Notes: generated from the sequence alone by a model not told the origin. DNA of 64,000 bases from Chryseobacterium sp. (GCF_008014695.1 NZ_VOXE01000001.1:434001-498000), one strand, 5' to 3'; shown: positions 33,783-42,805, numbered from the stretch's first letter. Numbers and translations: made by a program.

Positions 33783-34327
33783 CTTTCCGCTTAGTCGTAA
33801 AGATATATAAATTTCCTTTTGGTGTTCCTGTTTCAATGTACCCCCGTCCTGAGACATAAAACTGTTTCCTTAGATTTCAGTCTGTGACCAATAATACGGT
33901 TTGGGGTATTCATATATTGGAAAATTGGTGTAGGTTTGTTTGGATGGTTAGGATCACAGTCGCATGTACGGTGGAGCTATGTCTGTACCGTGCTGAAGTC
34001 AGTTAATACACCTTTATTGAATGGATCTGCATCAGTAATTAACATGTAAATATAAAGCGATGAACAGTAAAAAGAAAATTTTAGCGGTCTCTGCGGTGGT
34101 TGTGATCATGGTCGCAGCAGTTTGGATGTACGGAAAATACCAGTTATTTAAAGATGTACAGGTGTTGACGCCTGAGCAGATGTCGGTGAAATACCGGGAA
34201 TAGCAAAATCGTACCGTCTCTGGAAGGTCACCGTCTGAGCCGATCAGATCCTCTGCCGCCTGTTGATCGCTGTAATACGGTAAAGTCAAAGCGTATGAAA
34301 AAAGGCAAGCCCAATATCTAAAGTGAA
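33783..34327. repeat. Duplicated ~545-bp module, copy 2
   Basis: See copy 1 at 29656-30199. Copy 2 has one extra C in a C run and a handful of base changes. In the first 270 bases only three substitutions separate the copies, while the next 144 bases have nine, suggesting a mosaic or gene-conversion history. Confidence 0.9.
34060..34203 (+). CDS. Possible 47-residue single-span membrane protein, copy 2
   Basis: Second copy of the small frame at 29932. The protein keeps the MNSKKK start, hydrophobic span and TPEQMSVK tail; the changes are Met to Ile, Ala to Val and His to Tyr. Coding is favoured but an antisense frame is also kept open. It lies 290 bases before the next forward gene (34494). 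Confidence 0.45.
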   Translation: MNSKKKILAVSAVVVIMVAAVWMYGKYQLFKDVQVLTPEQMSVKYRE

Positions 34328-34493
34328 CGATTTGGCTACGCCGATTCTAGAATTGCCGGTGGGTCTAGTTCTTACTTTTTCGGAATTATTATTTGTCCAT
34401 TTTTATTTAGATATTGAGGCCCACCTGAAAAATGTGGACCTGAAGGCTTGCGGTTTTCTTCACTTATTTATTAACCCTTTAAATCTTTACATC

Positions 34494-35063
34494 ATGGCAA
34501 AATCAAAGAATAATGTCGTGACCCACGGTTTGAGTGGGAAAGTGGGAGACATCCTCGTCTTCCGTCAGTTACACGGGGAAACAGTGGTTGCCAAGGCACC
34601 CCGACAGAAAACAGCAGAAGATACGCCTAAACAGAAAGCCCATAAACTCAAATTCCAGGAAGCGGTCGTTTATGGAAAATCTTCGCTGGCAGATCCTGTA
34701 ACGAAAGAACTGTACAGAGATAGGGCAGAAGCTGACCCCGATAAAGGACTCAGCGCCTATACCGTTGCAGTGGCTGATTTCCTGAATGCTCCCGAAATCA
34801 CCGAGATTGATATTTCTGACTATAACGGAAAATCAGGGGACATGATCCGCATTAAAGTCACCGATGATTTCGACGTGAAAACCGTTACGGTACGCATTGA
34901 AAATGCCGACGGTACATTGGTGGAAGAGGGCGCAGCACTGGAAGCAGGCATCACCTGGGATTATACCGCCACTAAAAACAGTACCGATCTGAGCGGTGCA
35001 AAGATCATTGTACGCGCTACAGATTTGCCTGACAATCTGACAGAAAAAACGGAAAACCTCTGA
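34494..35063 (+). CDS. Two-part hypothetical protein (DUF6266-like start, Ig-like end)
   Basis: 189 residues from the ATG at 34494. A frame to 34323 adds 57 codons that translate the tail of the repeat module, so the shorter start is chosen. The N-terminus MAKSKNNVVTHGLSGKVGD with a following FRQLHGETVVAK resembles the short DUF6266-type proteins of Bacteroidota. From about residue 105 strands suggest an Ig-like domain (MIRIKVTDDFDVKTVTVRI). No signal peptide is present. A strong terminator follows at 35164. Confidence 0.6.
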   Translation: MAKSKNNVVTHGLSGKVGDILVFRQLHGETVVAKAPRQKTAEDTPKQKAHKLKFQEAVVYGKSSLADPVTKELYRDRAEADPDKGLSAYTVAVADFLNAPEITEIDISDYNGKSGDMIRIKVTDDFDVKTVTVRIENADGTLVEEGAALEAGITWDYTATKNSTDLSGAKIIVRATDLPDNLTEKTENL

Positions 35064-35083
35064 AATGTTTAGATGCGTTTTTG

Positions 35084-35116
35084 ATACGGGAACCATACGG
35101 GAACCCTACGGAAACC
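35084..35116. repeat. Three tandem 11-bp repeats
   Basis: ATACGGGAACC occurs twice in a row (35084-35094, 35095-35105), then the close relative CTACGGAAACC (35106-35116), directly after the stop of the previous gene. Confidence 0.85.
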
Positions 35117-35163
35117 ATAGAGAAAAAAAGGGGTATTTTTCCTGTCAAAATGACATTTATGCG

Positions 35164-35192
35164 TGCTGCCTCCATTGAGGCAGCATTTTTTT
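35164..35192 (+). terminator. Rho-independent terminator
   Basis: TGCTGCCTC-CATT-GAGGCAGCA is a perfect 9-bp stem, followed by seven T. It ends the transcript of the gene at 34494-35063. Confidence 0.9.
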
Positions 35193-35250
35193 ATACAAAA
35201 TTTCACCTGCTTTTTTCCGGCGCGTGGCCATTTTTCTTACCTTCGTCTTT

Positions 35251-36486
35251 GTGAAAAAAAATCAGAAATCCGCCGCCATCGGCTTCATCTTCATCACCTT
35301 ACTCATCGATATTACCGGTTGGGGCATTGTGATTCCCGTGGTGCCCAAGCTCATCCAGGAACTCATCCACAACCCCGACCTCAGTGTGGCTTCCCAGTAC
35401 GGCGGCTGGCTCAGTTTCGTCTATGCCGCCATGCAGTTTGTCTTCGCCTCCGTCCTCGGCGGCCTCAGCGACAAATACGGGCGCAGGCCTATCATCCTCT
35501 TTTCCCTGCTGGGCTTCTCCCTCAACTTTATGCTTCAGGCCCTCGCGCCCACCATCTTCTGGCTCTTTGTCGGCCGCATCTTCTCCGGGATCACCGGGGC
35601 GAGCATCACGACGGCAAGTGCCTATATCGCCGACATCTCTACCGATGAGGACCGTGCAAAGAATTTCGGCATGATCGGTGCCGCCTTTGGCCTCGGCTTT
35701 ATCATCGGTCCCGTGATCGGTGGGGTCCTGGGTCAGTACGGCGCCCGGATTCCTTTTTACGCCGCCTCCGGCCTCTGCCTCGTGAACTTCCTCTACGGCT
35801 GGTTCATCCTCCCCGAAAGTCTCGACAAGGCGCACCGCCGCCCTTTCAACTGGAAGCGCGCCAATCCCGTCGGCTCCCTGTTGCAGCTCCGCAAATACCC
35901 GCAGATCCTCGGACTCATCGCGGCCCTCATCTTCGTCTACGTTGCCGGCCACGCCGTACAGACGAACTGGACCTTCTTCACGATGTATAAATTCAAATGG
36001 ACCGAAACCCTCGTCGGCATTTCCCTTGGCGTCTCCGGCTTTATGGCGGCGCTCGTGCAGGGCTACCTCATCCGCCTGATCCAGCCGAAGATCGGCAACG
36101 AGAAAAGCATCTTCTACGGACTCTTGCTCTACGCCCTTGGCATGGTCCTTTTTGCCTTTGCCACGGAGAGCTGGATGATGTTTGCCTTCCTGATCCCGTA
36201 CGGACTGGGCGGTATCGCAGGCCCGGCGCTGCAGTCGGTCATCTCCGCCGAAGTCCCGAAGAACGAGCAGGGAGAACTCCAGGGCGCGCTCGCGAGTCTC
36301 ATCAGCCTCACGGCCATCGTGGGCCCGCCGCTCATGACGAACACCTTCTACTATTTCACCCACGACGATGCCCCCTTTAAATTCCCCGGCGCCCCCTTCT
36401 TTCTGGCCTTCATCCTCATGCTCATCAGCGCCGTGATTGTGTTCTTTGTCTTCCGGAAAAAGGAAGCAGTGGAAGGGAAGCTTTAG
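35251..36486 (+). CDS. MFS transporter of the TetA/TCR type
   Basis: 411 residues with GTG start at 35251. The frame is open back to a GTG at 35224, but homologs begin with a Lys-rich start like [12 protein letters not shown] and a TACCTTCG box (35238-35245) sits just upstream, so the shorter start is chosen. Twelve spans are readable. The TetA motifs are present: [20 protein letters not shown] in span 1, [14 protein letters not shown] (motif A) in loop 2-3 and [16 protein letters not shown] in span 5. Class is drug-proton antiport; the true substrate is unknown. Codons are clearly GC-richer than in the array to the left, which suggests a different recent history. Confidence 0.88.
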   Translation: MKKNQKSAAIGFIFITLLIDITGWGIVIPVVPKLIQELIHNPDLSVASQYGGWLSFVYAAMQFVFASVLGGLSDKYGRRPIILFSLLGFSLNFMLQALAPTIFWLFVGRIFSGITGASITTASAYIADISTDEDRAKNFGMIGAAFGLGFIIGPVIGGVLGQYGARIPFYAASGLCLVNFLYGWFILPESLDKAHRRPFNWKRANPVGSLLQLRKYPQILGLIAALIFVYVAGHAVQTNWTFFTMYKFKWTETLVGISLGVSGFMAALVQGYLIRLIQPKIGNEKSIFYGLLLYALGMVLFAFATESWMMFAFLIPYGLGGIAGPALQSVISAEVPKNEQGELQGALASLISLTAIVGPPLMTNTFYYFTHDDAPFKFPGAPFFLAFILMLISAVIVFFVFRKKEAVEGKL

Positions 36487-36902
36487 GCTATACGCTTTAA
36501 GCTGGAAGTGAGAAGTATGATGGCTGGAAGCTGGAAGTTGGAAGTTGGAAGTTGGAAGTATTGGGGAGAGTAGGTTGAATGCGTCGGGTTTATCGGAAAC
36601 CGTCATTGCGAGGAGCGAGGCACGAACGACGAAGCAATCCATAACTCATAACCCATAACTCGAACCCCGCACCCCGAATCTCGAATCCTTCATCCTTCAT
36701 CCTTCATCCCTCATAACCCATAACCCATCCCTCGCACCCCGAACCTCGAATCCCGCACCCTTCATCCCTCATCCCTCATCCTTCATCCCTCATCCCTCTC
36801 ACCTCGCACCTCGCACCTCGAACCTCGCACCCCGTACCCCGAATCCCGCCCCCGCAACTCTCCCCCAAATTCCTTACCTTTATCCTCCTAACCACCCCCG
36901 TC
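36487..36902. repeat. Low-complexity repeat tract between the transporter genes
   Basis: Starts with four GGAAGTT-like units (36533-36560), then the dispersed 39-base palindrome GTCATTGCGAGG... (36602-36640), then about 200 bases built from a few words: CTCATAACC, CCCATAAC, CTCGAACC, CTCGCACC, TTCATCC. The + strand is strongly pyrimidine rich. The same words recur at 39465-39535. A weak -7 box TACCTTTA lies at 36875-36882 before the ATPase start. Confidence 0.85.
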
Positions 36903-39434
36903 ATGGATTACCACATTCCCGGACATCTGCAAGGCCTGTCGGAAGCCGAAGTCAAAGCCTCCCGCGCCAAGTTTGGCGAGAACAGAATGGAGCAGGAGGC
37001 GCGCCGCACATGGCTCACCCTTCTGCTGGACATCCTCAAAGAACCGATGCTCATCCTCCTCATCGTGATAACGCTGATCTACCTTTTGGTCGGGAATTAC
37101 AGTGAAGCGGCCTTTATGTTCACCGCGATTGTAGCGGTTTCCGGAATCTCTTTCTATCAGGACAGCCGCAGCCGAAAAGCACTCGAGGAACTGGAAAAAC
37201 TGAATGAACCTTTAAGCCGCGTCCTGCGGGGCGGACAGGTACGGGATATTCCCACCCACGAGCTTGTGGTCGGCGACCTCTGCATTACCGAAGAGGGAAA
37301 GATGATCAACGCCGATGGCATCATCCTTCACAGCAATGATTTCTCGGTCAACGAATCTTCCCTGACGGGAGAAAGCTTCTCCGTCTTCAAGGACAAAAGT
37401 TCCGATGATGCTTCCGTCTTCAGCGGCACGCTTACGGTTTCGGGTCTGGCGGTATTCGAAGTACAGAAGATTGGGAAGGAGACCCGCCTCGGCAGAATAG
37501 GCACCTCCCTGCAGCACCTGACGGAAGAAAAGTCGCCGCTCCAGATCCAGATCCAGCGCTTCGTGCGGAACATGGCCCTTATCGGCATCGTGGTCTTCCT
37601 GCTCGTCTGCATCTTCAAATACATACAGACCAAAGACCTCGTGGAGAGTCTGCTGAACGGATTAACCCTCGCCATGTCGATCCTGCCGGAAGAGATACCG
37701 GTCGCGTTTACCACCTTTATGGCCTTAGGTGCCTGGAAACTCATGCGCGAAGGCATCATCATCAAGAAAAGTTCCGTCGTCGAAACGCTGGGGAGTACAA
37801 CGGTCATCTGCACCGACAAAACCGGTACGATCACCGAAAACTCCATGAAACTGAATGCGGTCTATGATTATCAATCCGATACCGTCTTTCAGGAAAATGA
37901 CTTTGCTGACAGCAGACTTTCCGAACTCCTGACCTACGCGATGTGGGCAAGCGAACCCGTGCCTTTTGATCCGATGGAGAAGACCCTTCACGCCACTTAC
38001 GCCCAAACACAGCCTGCGGACCTGAGGAAGCAGTTCACGATGGTGCATGAATATCCGCTCGAAGGAAAACCGCCCATGATGACCCATCTCTTTGAAAACG
38101 AAAGAAAAGAACGCATCATTGCCGTGAAAGGCGCTCCTGAAGCCATCCTGCACGTCTCAACGCTCAATGCTGCGCAGAAAGAAGCTATTCAGAAAAGGGT
38201 CACCGGCTTCGGCAAAGAGGGTTACCGCGTCCTCGGCGTCGGGAAAACCGCCTTTGAAGGCAACGACTTCCCGGAAAAGCAGCAGGACTTCCGCTTTGAC
38301 TTCCTCGGGCTCGTCGTTTTTTATGATCCGCCCAAAGCGGGGATCACCGACGTGTTCAGGCAGATCCGGGAGGCAGGCATCAAGGTGAAGGTCATTACAG
38401 GCGACAATGCGGAAACCACCAAGACCATCGCCGCAAAAGCCGGCATCCGGAATGCCGCGCAGGCCATTGACGGAACTCAAATTGCCCTCCTCAGTGAAGC
38501 GGAACTGGGCAAAGCCGCTGCTGAAAAGACCCTCTTCACCCGGATGTTTCCTGAAGCCAAACTGGCTGTCATCAACGCCCTCAAAAAGAATGGGGAAGTG
38601 GTGGCCATGCTCGGCGACGGCGTAAACGATGGTCCGGCCCTGAAAGCCTCTCACATTGGCGTCGCCATGGGGAAAAAAGGCACTGAGATGGCAAAGGCCG
38701 CTGCTGACGTTGTACTGACCAATGATGATCTCGGAAATCTCGTCACCGCAATCGCTTCCGGCCGCCGGATTTACACGAACATCAAAAAGGCGGTGCAGTA
38801 TATTATTTCGATCCATATTCCCATCATCCTCACGGTCTCCCTGCCGCTCTTTCTGGGCTGGGCCTTCCCCCAGATCTTCACGCCGCTGCATGTCATCTTC
38901 CTCGAGCTCGTGATGGGTCCTACGTGTTCCATCGTTTATGAAAATGAACCCATGGAACGCAATACGATGCAGAAAAAACCCCGCCCGATGACGGAGACTT
39001 TCCTGAATTTCAGGGAACTGGGCATCAGCATTGTTCAGGGGCTTATGATAACAGCAGGCGTACTTTTCGTGTATCAGCTCACTTACAGAAGCGGCGGAAA
39101 CGAGGAAACAGTCCGTTCGATGGTCTTTACAACGCTCATCTTCGCCAACATCTTCCTGAGTCTGGCAAACCGCTCCTTTTACTACACCACCCTTGAGACC
39201 TTCCGGAATAAAAACAACCTGCTGGTATACATTACGGGCATCACGTTAGGTCTGCTCCTGCTGATGCTCTACTTCGGTCCCGTATCCTCTTTTTTCATGA
39301 TGAATGCACTTAATTTGGATCAGATGCTGACGGCGCTGTCTGCAGCAGTGCTCTCCGTATTCTGGTTCGACGGATATAAACTGGTGAAAAGAGCAGGGAA
39401 AGGAGAAGTGAGAAGGATGATGGATGAAGGATGA
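36903..39434 (+). CDS. P-type cation-transporting ATPase (P2 type)
   Basis: 843 residues of the family of Ca2+/cation P-type pumps. Motifs: TGES (about 153-156), PEEIPVAF in span 4, the phosphorylation site Asp305 in DKTGTITE, KGAPE in the nucleotide domain, and GDGVNDGPAL. Span 4 has PEEIP, where classic Ca2+ pumps have PEGLP, so the transported ion is not fixed. About eight to ten spans. The last 20 residues (GKGEVRRMMDEG) are made from a DNA repeat like those around the gene, so the C-terminus may have been created by repeat insertion. GC-rich codons as in the MFS gene. Confidence 0.93.
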   Translation: MDYHIPGHLQGLSEAEVKASRAKFGENRMEQEARRTWLTLLLDILKEPMLILLIVITLIYLLVGNYSEAAFMFTAIVAVSGISFYQDSRSRKALEELEKLNEPLSRVLRGGQVRDIPTHELVVGDLCITEEGKMINADGIILHSNDFSVNESSLTGESFSVFKDKSSDDASVFSGTLTVSGLAVFEVQKIGKETRLGRIGTSLQHLTEEKSPLQIQIQRFVRNMALIGIVVFLLVCIFKYIQTKDLVESLLNGLTLAMSILPEEIPVAFTTFMALGAWKLMREGIIIKKSSVVETLGSTTVICTDKTGTITENSMKLNAVYDYQSDTVFQENDFADSRLSELLTYAMWASEPVPFDPMEKTLHATYAQTQPADLRKQFTMVHEYPLEGKPPMMTHLFENERKERIIAVKGAPEAILHVSTLNAAQKEAIQKRVTGFGKEGYRVLGVGKTAFEGNDFPEKQQDFRFDFLGLVVFYDPPKAGITDVFRQIREAGIKVKVITGDNAETTKTIAAKAGIRNAAQAIDGTQIALLSEAELGKAAAEKTLFTRMFPEAKLAVINALKKNGEVVAMLGDGVNDGPALKASHIGVAMGKKGTEMAKAAADVVLTNDDLGNLVTAIASGRRIYTNIKKAVQYIISIHIPIILTVSLPLFLGWAFPQIFTPLHVIFLELVMGPTCSIVYENEPMERNTMQKKPRPMTETFLNFRELGISIVQGLMITAGVLFVYQLTYRSGGNEETVRSMVFTTLIFANIFLSLANRSFYYTTLETFRNKNNLLVYITGITLGLLLLMLYFGPVSSFFMMNALNLDQMLTALSAAVLSVFWFDGYKLVKRAGKGEVRRMMDEG

Positions 39435-39540
39435 AGGATGAATTGGAACTGCGAATGATCAGTATTTATACTCATAACTCGAACCTCGAATCCCGAATCC
39501 CGAACCCCTCATAACTCATAACTCACAACTAATTATCAAA
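39420..39540. repeat. Low-complexity repeat tract after the ATPase
   Basis: GGATGATGGATGAAGGATGAAGGATG overlaps the ATPase stop, then CTCGAACCTCGAATCCCGAATCC and ACTCATAACTCA words. Same vocabulary as 36642-36850. Confidence 0.8.
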
Positions 39541-39582
39541 TTAACCCCTTCCCAAATAAAAATTCTTTTGTAATATTGCAGT

Positions 39583-39906
39583 ATGGAATTAAGTATAGGC
39601 GAAATGCTTTTGGTTGCCGTGGCAATCGTTGTGCTCTTCGGACCCGATAAACTGCCGCAGATTGCCCGCGACATGGGACAGGGCATCCGCAAGATGCGCG
39701 GTGCCATGGAAGATGTGAAAACTGAGATCATGAAGGAAACCGACAATCCGCTTTCTGAGATCAAGAAGGAGATCGAAAAGGTAAAACAGTCGGCGATGGA
39801 TTTTCAGGCAGAGGATGCCGCCCGGAAAAATACCACTTCGGAACCGGCAAGTCCTAAGATCAGCCTTGCCGAAAACGATGATCACGAAGGACCTGTAACC
39901 CGTTGA
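39583..39906 (+). CDS. Sec-independent protein translocase TatA/TatB-type protein
   Basis: 107 residues. One N-terminal span (about 4-20) is followed by the TatA/B hinge FGPDKLPQ and an amphipathic helix (ARDMGQGIRKMRGAM), then a charged acidic/basic tail. TatA/E and TatB cannot be separated with certainty; the long tail fits TatB or a Bacteroidota TatA. No tatC is in the window. It is followed after 4 bases by the PAP2 gene, so the two are probably co-transcribed. Confidence 0.88.
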   Translation: MELSIGEMLLVAVAIVVLFGPDKLPQIARDMGQGIRKMRGAMEDVKTEIMKETDNPLSEIKKEIEKVKQSAMDFQAEDAARKNTTSEPASPKISLAENDDHEGPVTR

Positions 39907-39910
39907 GGTG

Positions 39911-40477
39911 ATGGAGGAGATCATTCAGGCAGACCGGCAGGCATTTCTCTTTCTCAACGGACTGGGAAGTGAGGCTTTTGATCCCTTCTGGATCCTGATG
40001 TCGGGAAAGTGGTTCTGGATTCCGCTCTATGTCATTTTCCTCTACCTGCTCATCAAAAAATTCAAACCGAAGTCCATTATCTTCATCCTGATTTTCATTG
40101 CACTTGGCATTACGGTCTCGGACCAGTTGGCCGGTGTTTTCAAATATGGAGTAGCCCGGTTAAGGCCCTGCCACGATCCGGTCTTGGAACCTTTGATGCG
40201 GATCGTCAACTGTGGCGGGTCTTTCGGCTTTTACTCTTCCCACGCCTCGAACACTTTTTTTATTGCGAGTTTCCTCAGTTTTCTTTTAAAAGGGAAATAC
40301 CGCTGGCTGCCGTACTTCCTCTTTATATGGGCTGCGGTGGTCGCCTACAGCCGGATTTATCTGGGCGTGCATTTCCCGCTCGATGTTTTAATGGGAGCGG
40401 CAATGGGCTTCCTGCTTGGCGGTCTTTTCTCGAACCTTACGCTGAAAGTCATTAACAAACAAAATAAAACGTCATGA
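39911..40477 (+). CDS. PAP2 superfamily phosphatase, lipid phosphatase-like
   Basis: 188 residues from the ATG at 39911 (a GTG at 39908 is an alternative). The three PAP2 motifs are visible: KYGVARLRP, SSHASN and SRIYLGVHFPLDV. Five or six spans. Such enzymes act on undecaprenyl pyrophosphate or phospholipid/lipid A headgroups on the outer face of the inner membrane; a specific substrate cannot be read. Its end overlaps the ATG of the TPR gene by 4 bases. Confidence 0.9.
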   Translation: MEEIIQADRQAFLFLNGLGSEAFDPFWILMSGKWFWIPLYVIFLYLLIKKFKPKSIIFILIFIALGITVSDQLAGVFKYGVARLRPCHDPVLEPLMRIVNCGGSFGFYSSHASNTFFIASFLSFLLKGKYRWLPYFLFIWAAVVAYSRIYLGVHFPLDVLMGAAMGFLLGGLFSNLTLKVINKQNKTS

Positions 40478-41292
40478 AAAAACAGCTCTATTTTCTTTCT
40501 TTCGTGTTTTTGTATGCAGCAGGATATGCCCAGGATGGGGTGAAAACCGCGGACGAGTGTTTTAAAAAAGGGGACTTCAAATGTGCCGAGATACAGTACA
40601 AAGCCCTCGCCGAAAAAGAACAGATCCAGAAATTCAAATCCAACTATTACAACAGTCTGGGCACCGCACAGCGCCGGCTCGGCAAAACTTCTTTGGCTTT
40701 TAAGTCGTATGAGCAGGCCATGGTATCTGATCCGATGTCCGTAACCTCTTACCTCAACCTCGGATCGATGCATTCGCAGAAGGGAAGCAAAGCCAAAGCT
40801 TTGGAATACCTGAACAAAGGCCTTCAGATCGATGCCGAAAATGCAGAGCTCTACCTCACGCGTTCCAAAGTATATGAAGACCAGGGCAACAAAGAGCTTG
40901 CGGAAAAAGACCTGAATACGATCCTGACCTTTGCGCCGGAAAACATCTTCGCCCGCACCAACCTCGCCAATCTGAAGAAGAAAAAAGGCGACCTGGAAGG
41001 TTCCTTGAAAGATTTCAACCAGCTTATTTCCGAGAAACCTGAATCACTGCTCTACAACAGCCGTGCTGATGTGTATTTAAAACTCAAGAAAAACAAAGAA
41101 GCCCTCCCTGACGCCAACAAGGCCATAGCCCTGGATGCGAAATTTTCCCAGGCCTATGTCACCAAAGCCCTCATTCTTTTCGACATGGGAAAAAAGGACC
41201 ATGAAGCCTGCGCCACTCTGGACAAAGCGGTAGCCACCGGTTTTGAAAAAGGGCTGCTTACGGAACTCTACAAAAAATGTGAGACAAAATAA
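40474..41292 (+). CDS. Secreted TPR protein
   Basis: 272 residues with a signal peptide (MKKQLYFLSFVFLYAAGYAQ). Five or six tetratricopeptide repeats fill the mature protein (for example GSKAKALEYLNKGLQIDAENAELYLTRSKVY). The C-terminal part has DHEACATLDKAVATGFEKG, a repeated Bacteroidota ending. It overlaps the PAP2 gene by 4 bases and is likely translationally coupled. Probably a periplasmic scaffold. Confidence 0.85.
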   Translation: MKKQLYFLSFVFLYAAGYAQDGVKTADECFKKGDFKCAEIQYKALAEKEQIQKFKSNYYNSLGTAQRRLGKTSLAFKSYEQAMVSDPMSVTSYLNLGSMHSQKGSKAKALEYLNKGLQIDAENAELYLTRSKVYEDQGNKELAEKDLNTILTFAPENIFARTNLANLKKKKGDLEGSLKDFNQLISEKPESLLYNSRADVYLKLKKNKEALPDANKAIALDAKFSQAYVTKALILFDMGKKDHEACATLDKAVATGFEKGLLTELYKKCETK

Positions 41293-41296
41293 AGGA

Positions 41297-41770
41297 TCAG
41301 TCGTTGTGATAGGGTTTTCCCTGTAGAATCTGGTCGGCGCGGTACAGCTGTTCAGCAAAGAAAAGCCGGATCATCTGGTGCGTAAAGGTCATTTTGGAGA
41401 GCGACATCTTTTCGTTTGCCCGCTCGTAAATCTCTTCGGAAAAACCGTAGGCACCGCCAATAAAGAAGGCCACCTTTTTTACGGATGAGTTCATCCAGTG
41501 TTCGATTTTCCCCGCAAATTCACGGCTCGTGTACTGTTTGCCCTTTTCGTCGAGAAGCACGATGAGATCAGAATTCTCACAGGTCTGAAGGAAGAGTTTG
41601 CCTTCTTCTTTTTTCAGAAGGTCAGGAGAGAGGTTTTTTGCCTGCTTCACGTCGGGGATTTCAGTGATCTCGAAATTCCAGTGCTTTGGCAGGCGGCTCC
41701 GGTAATAGCTGACCCGCTCAGCGATTTCTTTGTCATCCGTTTTTCCGATGCATACCAAATTGATTCTCAT
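41297..41770 (-). CDS. rlmH: 23S rRNA pseudouridine-1915 N3-methyltransferase RlmH
   Basis: 157 residues, the normal RlmH length. SPOUT-type knot motifs are clear: LVCIGKTDDKEIA at the start, FFIGGAYGFSEEI near 105 and the C-terminal LSKMTFTHQMIRLFFAEQLYRA. It uses S-adenosylmethionine to methylate pseudouridine 1915 of 23S rRNA. Convergent with the TPR gene (4 bases apart) and divergent from the YihY gene, sharing a promoter region. Confidence 0.97.
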   Translation of the reverse strand: MRINLVCIGKTDDKEIAERVSYYRSRLPKHWNFEITEIPDVKQAKNLSPDLLKKEEGKLFLQTCENSDLIVLLDEKGKQYTSREFAGKIEHWMNSSVKKVAFFIGGAYGFSEEIYERANEKMSLSKMTFTHQMIRLFFAEQLYRADQILQGKPYHND

Positions 41771-41774
41771 TTCT

Positions 41775-41782
41775 TATCTTTG
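41775..41782 (+). promoter_or_regulatory. -7 promoter box of the YihY gene
   Basis: TATCTTTG, matching TAnnTTTG, 19 bases before the ATG at 41801. It lies in the gap shared with the divergent rlmH gene. Confidence 0.5.
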
Positions 41783-41800
41783 TTCTGCAAATATAGATGA

Positions 41801-42805
41801 ATGCCCATAAAGACCCCCCGATTCCTCCTGAAAATTCACGCATATCTCGATGAGATGCACATTCCCGTTCTCGGCATCTCGCTCTGGGAGATGTTCGAAA
41901 TTTATGGGAAAGGCGTGTTCAAGATGCAGATCGGGCGAATGGCTGCCAGTATTTCCTGGAGCTTTTTTCTGAGTCTGTTCCCCTTCATTCTTTTCCTGCT
42001 CTCGCTGCTGCCTTACCTGCCGCACTATGATAAGCTGCAGTTCTATATTTTCGAGGTGCTCATGGGGAATATTTTCCCGTCGCACATCCAGAAAGATGTC
42101 ACGGGTTATATCCAGACATCCATTATTCCGAACATCAGCAACATCAGTACGGTCACGATTGCTTTCGCATTGGTAGTTGCGACGAACGGAACCCACTCCC
42201 TCATCAACGGTTTCAACCTGAATACCGACTTAAAAAGGGGTGCTGTAAAGGAGTATCTTGTGGCCTTCGTCATTACAATTGCATTCATTGCCCTGATTAT
42301 AGGCTCTTTACTCGGAGTGTATTACAGCGAGGTGGTACTGAAGCTCTTTACCCCGCAGGTGAATATGTCGTGGTTTGTTAAAAACCTGACGAGTATTATC
42401 AGTTTTATTTCGTTTCCGATCTTTTACTTTCTGCTGCTTTCCCTCTTTTACTGGGTAGGCTGCCTGAAAATTACGTCATGGAAACAGGCATTTCCGGGTG
42501 CTATTCTCACCACGATACTTTTTATTCTTCTTGCATATATCTTTGCCATATATGTACGGGATTTTGCCCGCTACAACGTGCTGTACGGATCCATTGGATC
42601 CATTATGCTGCTGATGGTATGGGTAAACGTAAACATCATCCTCATTCTTTTGGGAAATGAACTGAATATCGCCATTAAAAAAGTACGGGTAGATAAGCTT
42701 ATTGCCGACGAAATGCGCGCCAACATCAGCAACTTCAAGCCGGAATTACTGCCTAATACGGATGATTTGACGGATGATTCGCATACCGTTACAGTAGAGC
42801 GCTGA
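41801..42805 (+). CDS. YihY/BrkB family membrane protein
   Basis: 334 residues. Six spans are predicted (near 47-70, 112-135, 150-175, 193-220, 230-250 and 262-285), with the family motifs SISWSFFLSLFPFILF and the PGA(I)LTT segment (AFPGAILTTILF). The family is widespread and often annotated as ribonuclease BN, which is wrong for these membrane proteins; function unknown. Flanked by rlmH (divergent) and nhaA (convergent, adjoining at 42805/42806). Confidence 0.9.
   Translation: MPIKTPRFLLKIHAYLDEMHIPVLGISLWEMFEIYGKGVFKMQIGRMAASISWSFFLSLFPFILFLLSLLPYLPHYDKLQFYIFEVLMGNIFPSHIQKDVTGYIQTSIIPNISNISTVTIAFALVVATNGTHSLINGFNLNTDLKRGAVKEYLVAFVITIAFIALIIGSLLGVYYSEVVLKLFTPQVNMSWFVKNLTSIISFISFPIFYFLLLSLFYWVGCLKITSWKQAFPGAILTTILFILLAYIFAIYVRDFARYNVLYGSIGSIMLLMVWVNVNIILILLGNELNIAIKKVRVDKLIADEMRANISNFKPELLPNTDDLTDDSHTVTVER

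Noticed and set aside
35299-36642. A 447-codon open frame on the minus strand
   Set aside because: It lies wholly antisense to the MFS transporter, whose motifs are clear. The translation is unusually charged and low in hydrophobic cores, and its start runs into the dispersed repeat. It is a by-product of GC-rich codons.
36642-36850. Possible CRISPR or satellite array
   Set aside because: The words repeat without regular spacing or unique spacers, and no cas genes are present. It is low-complexity repeat, not CRISPR.
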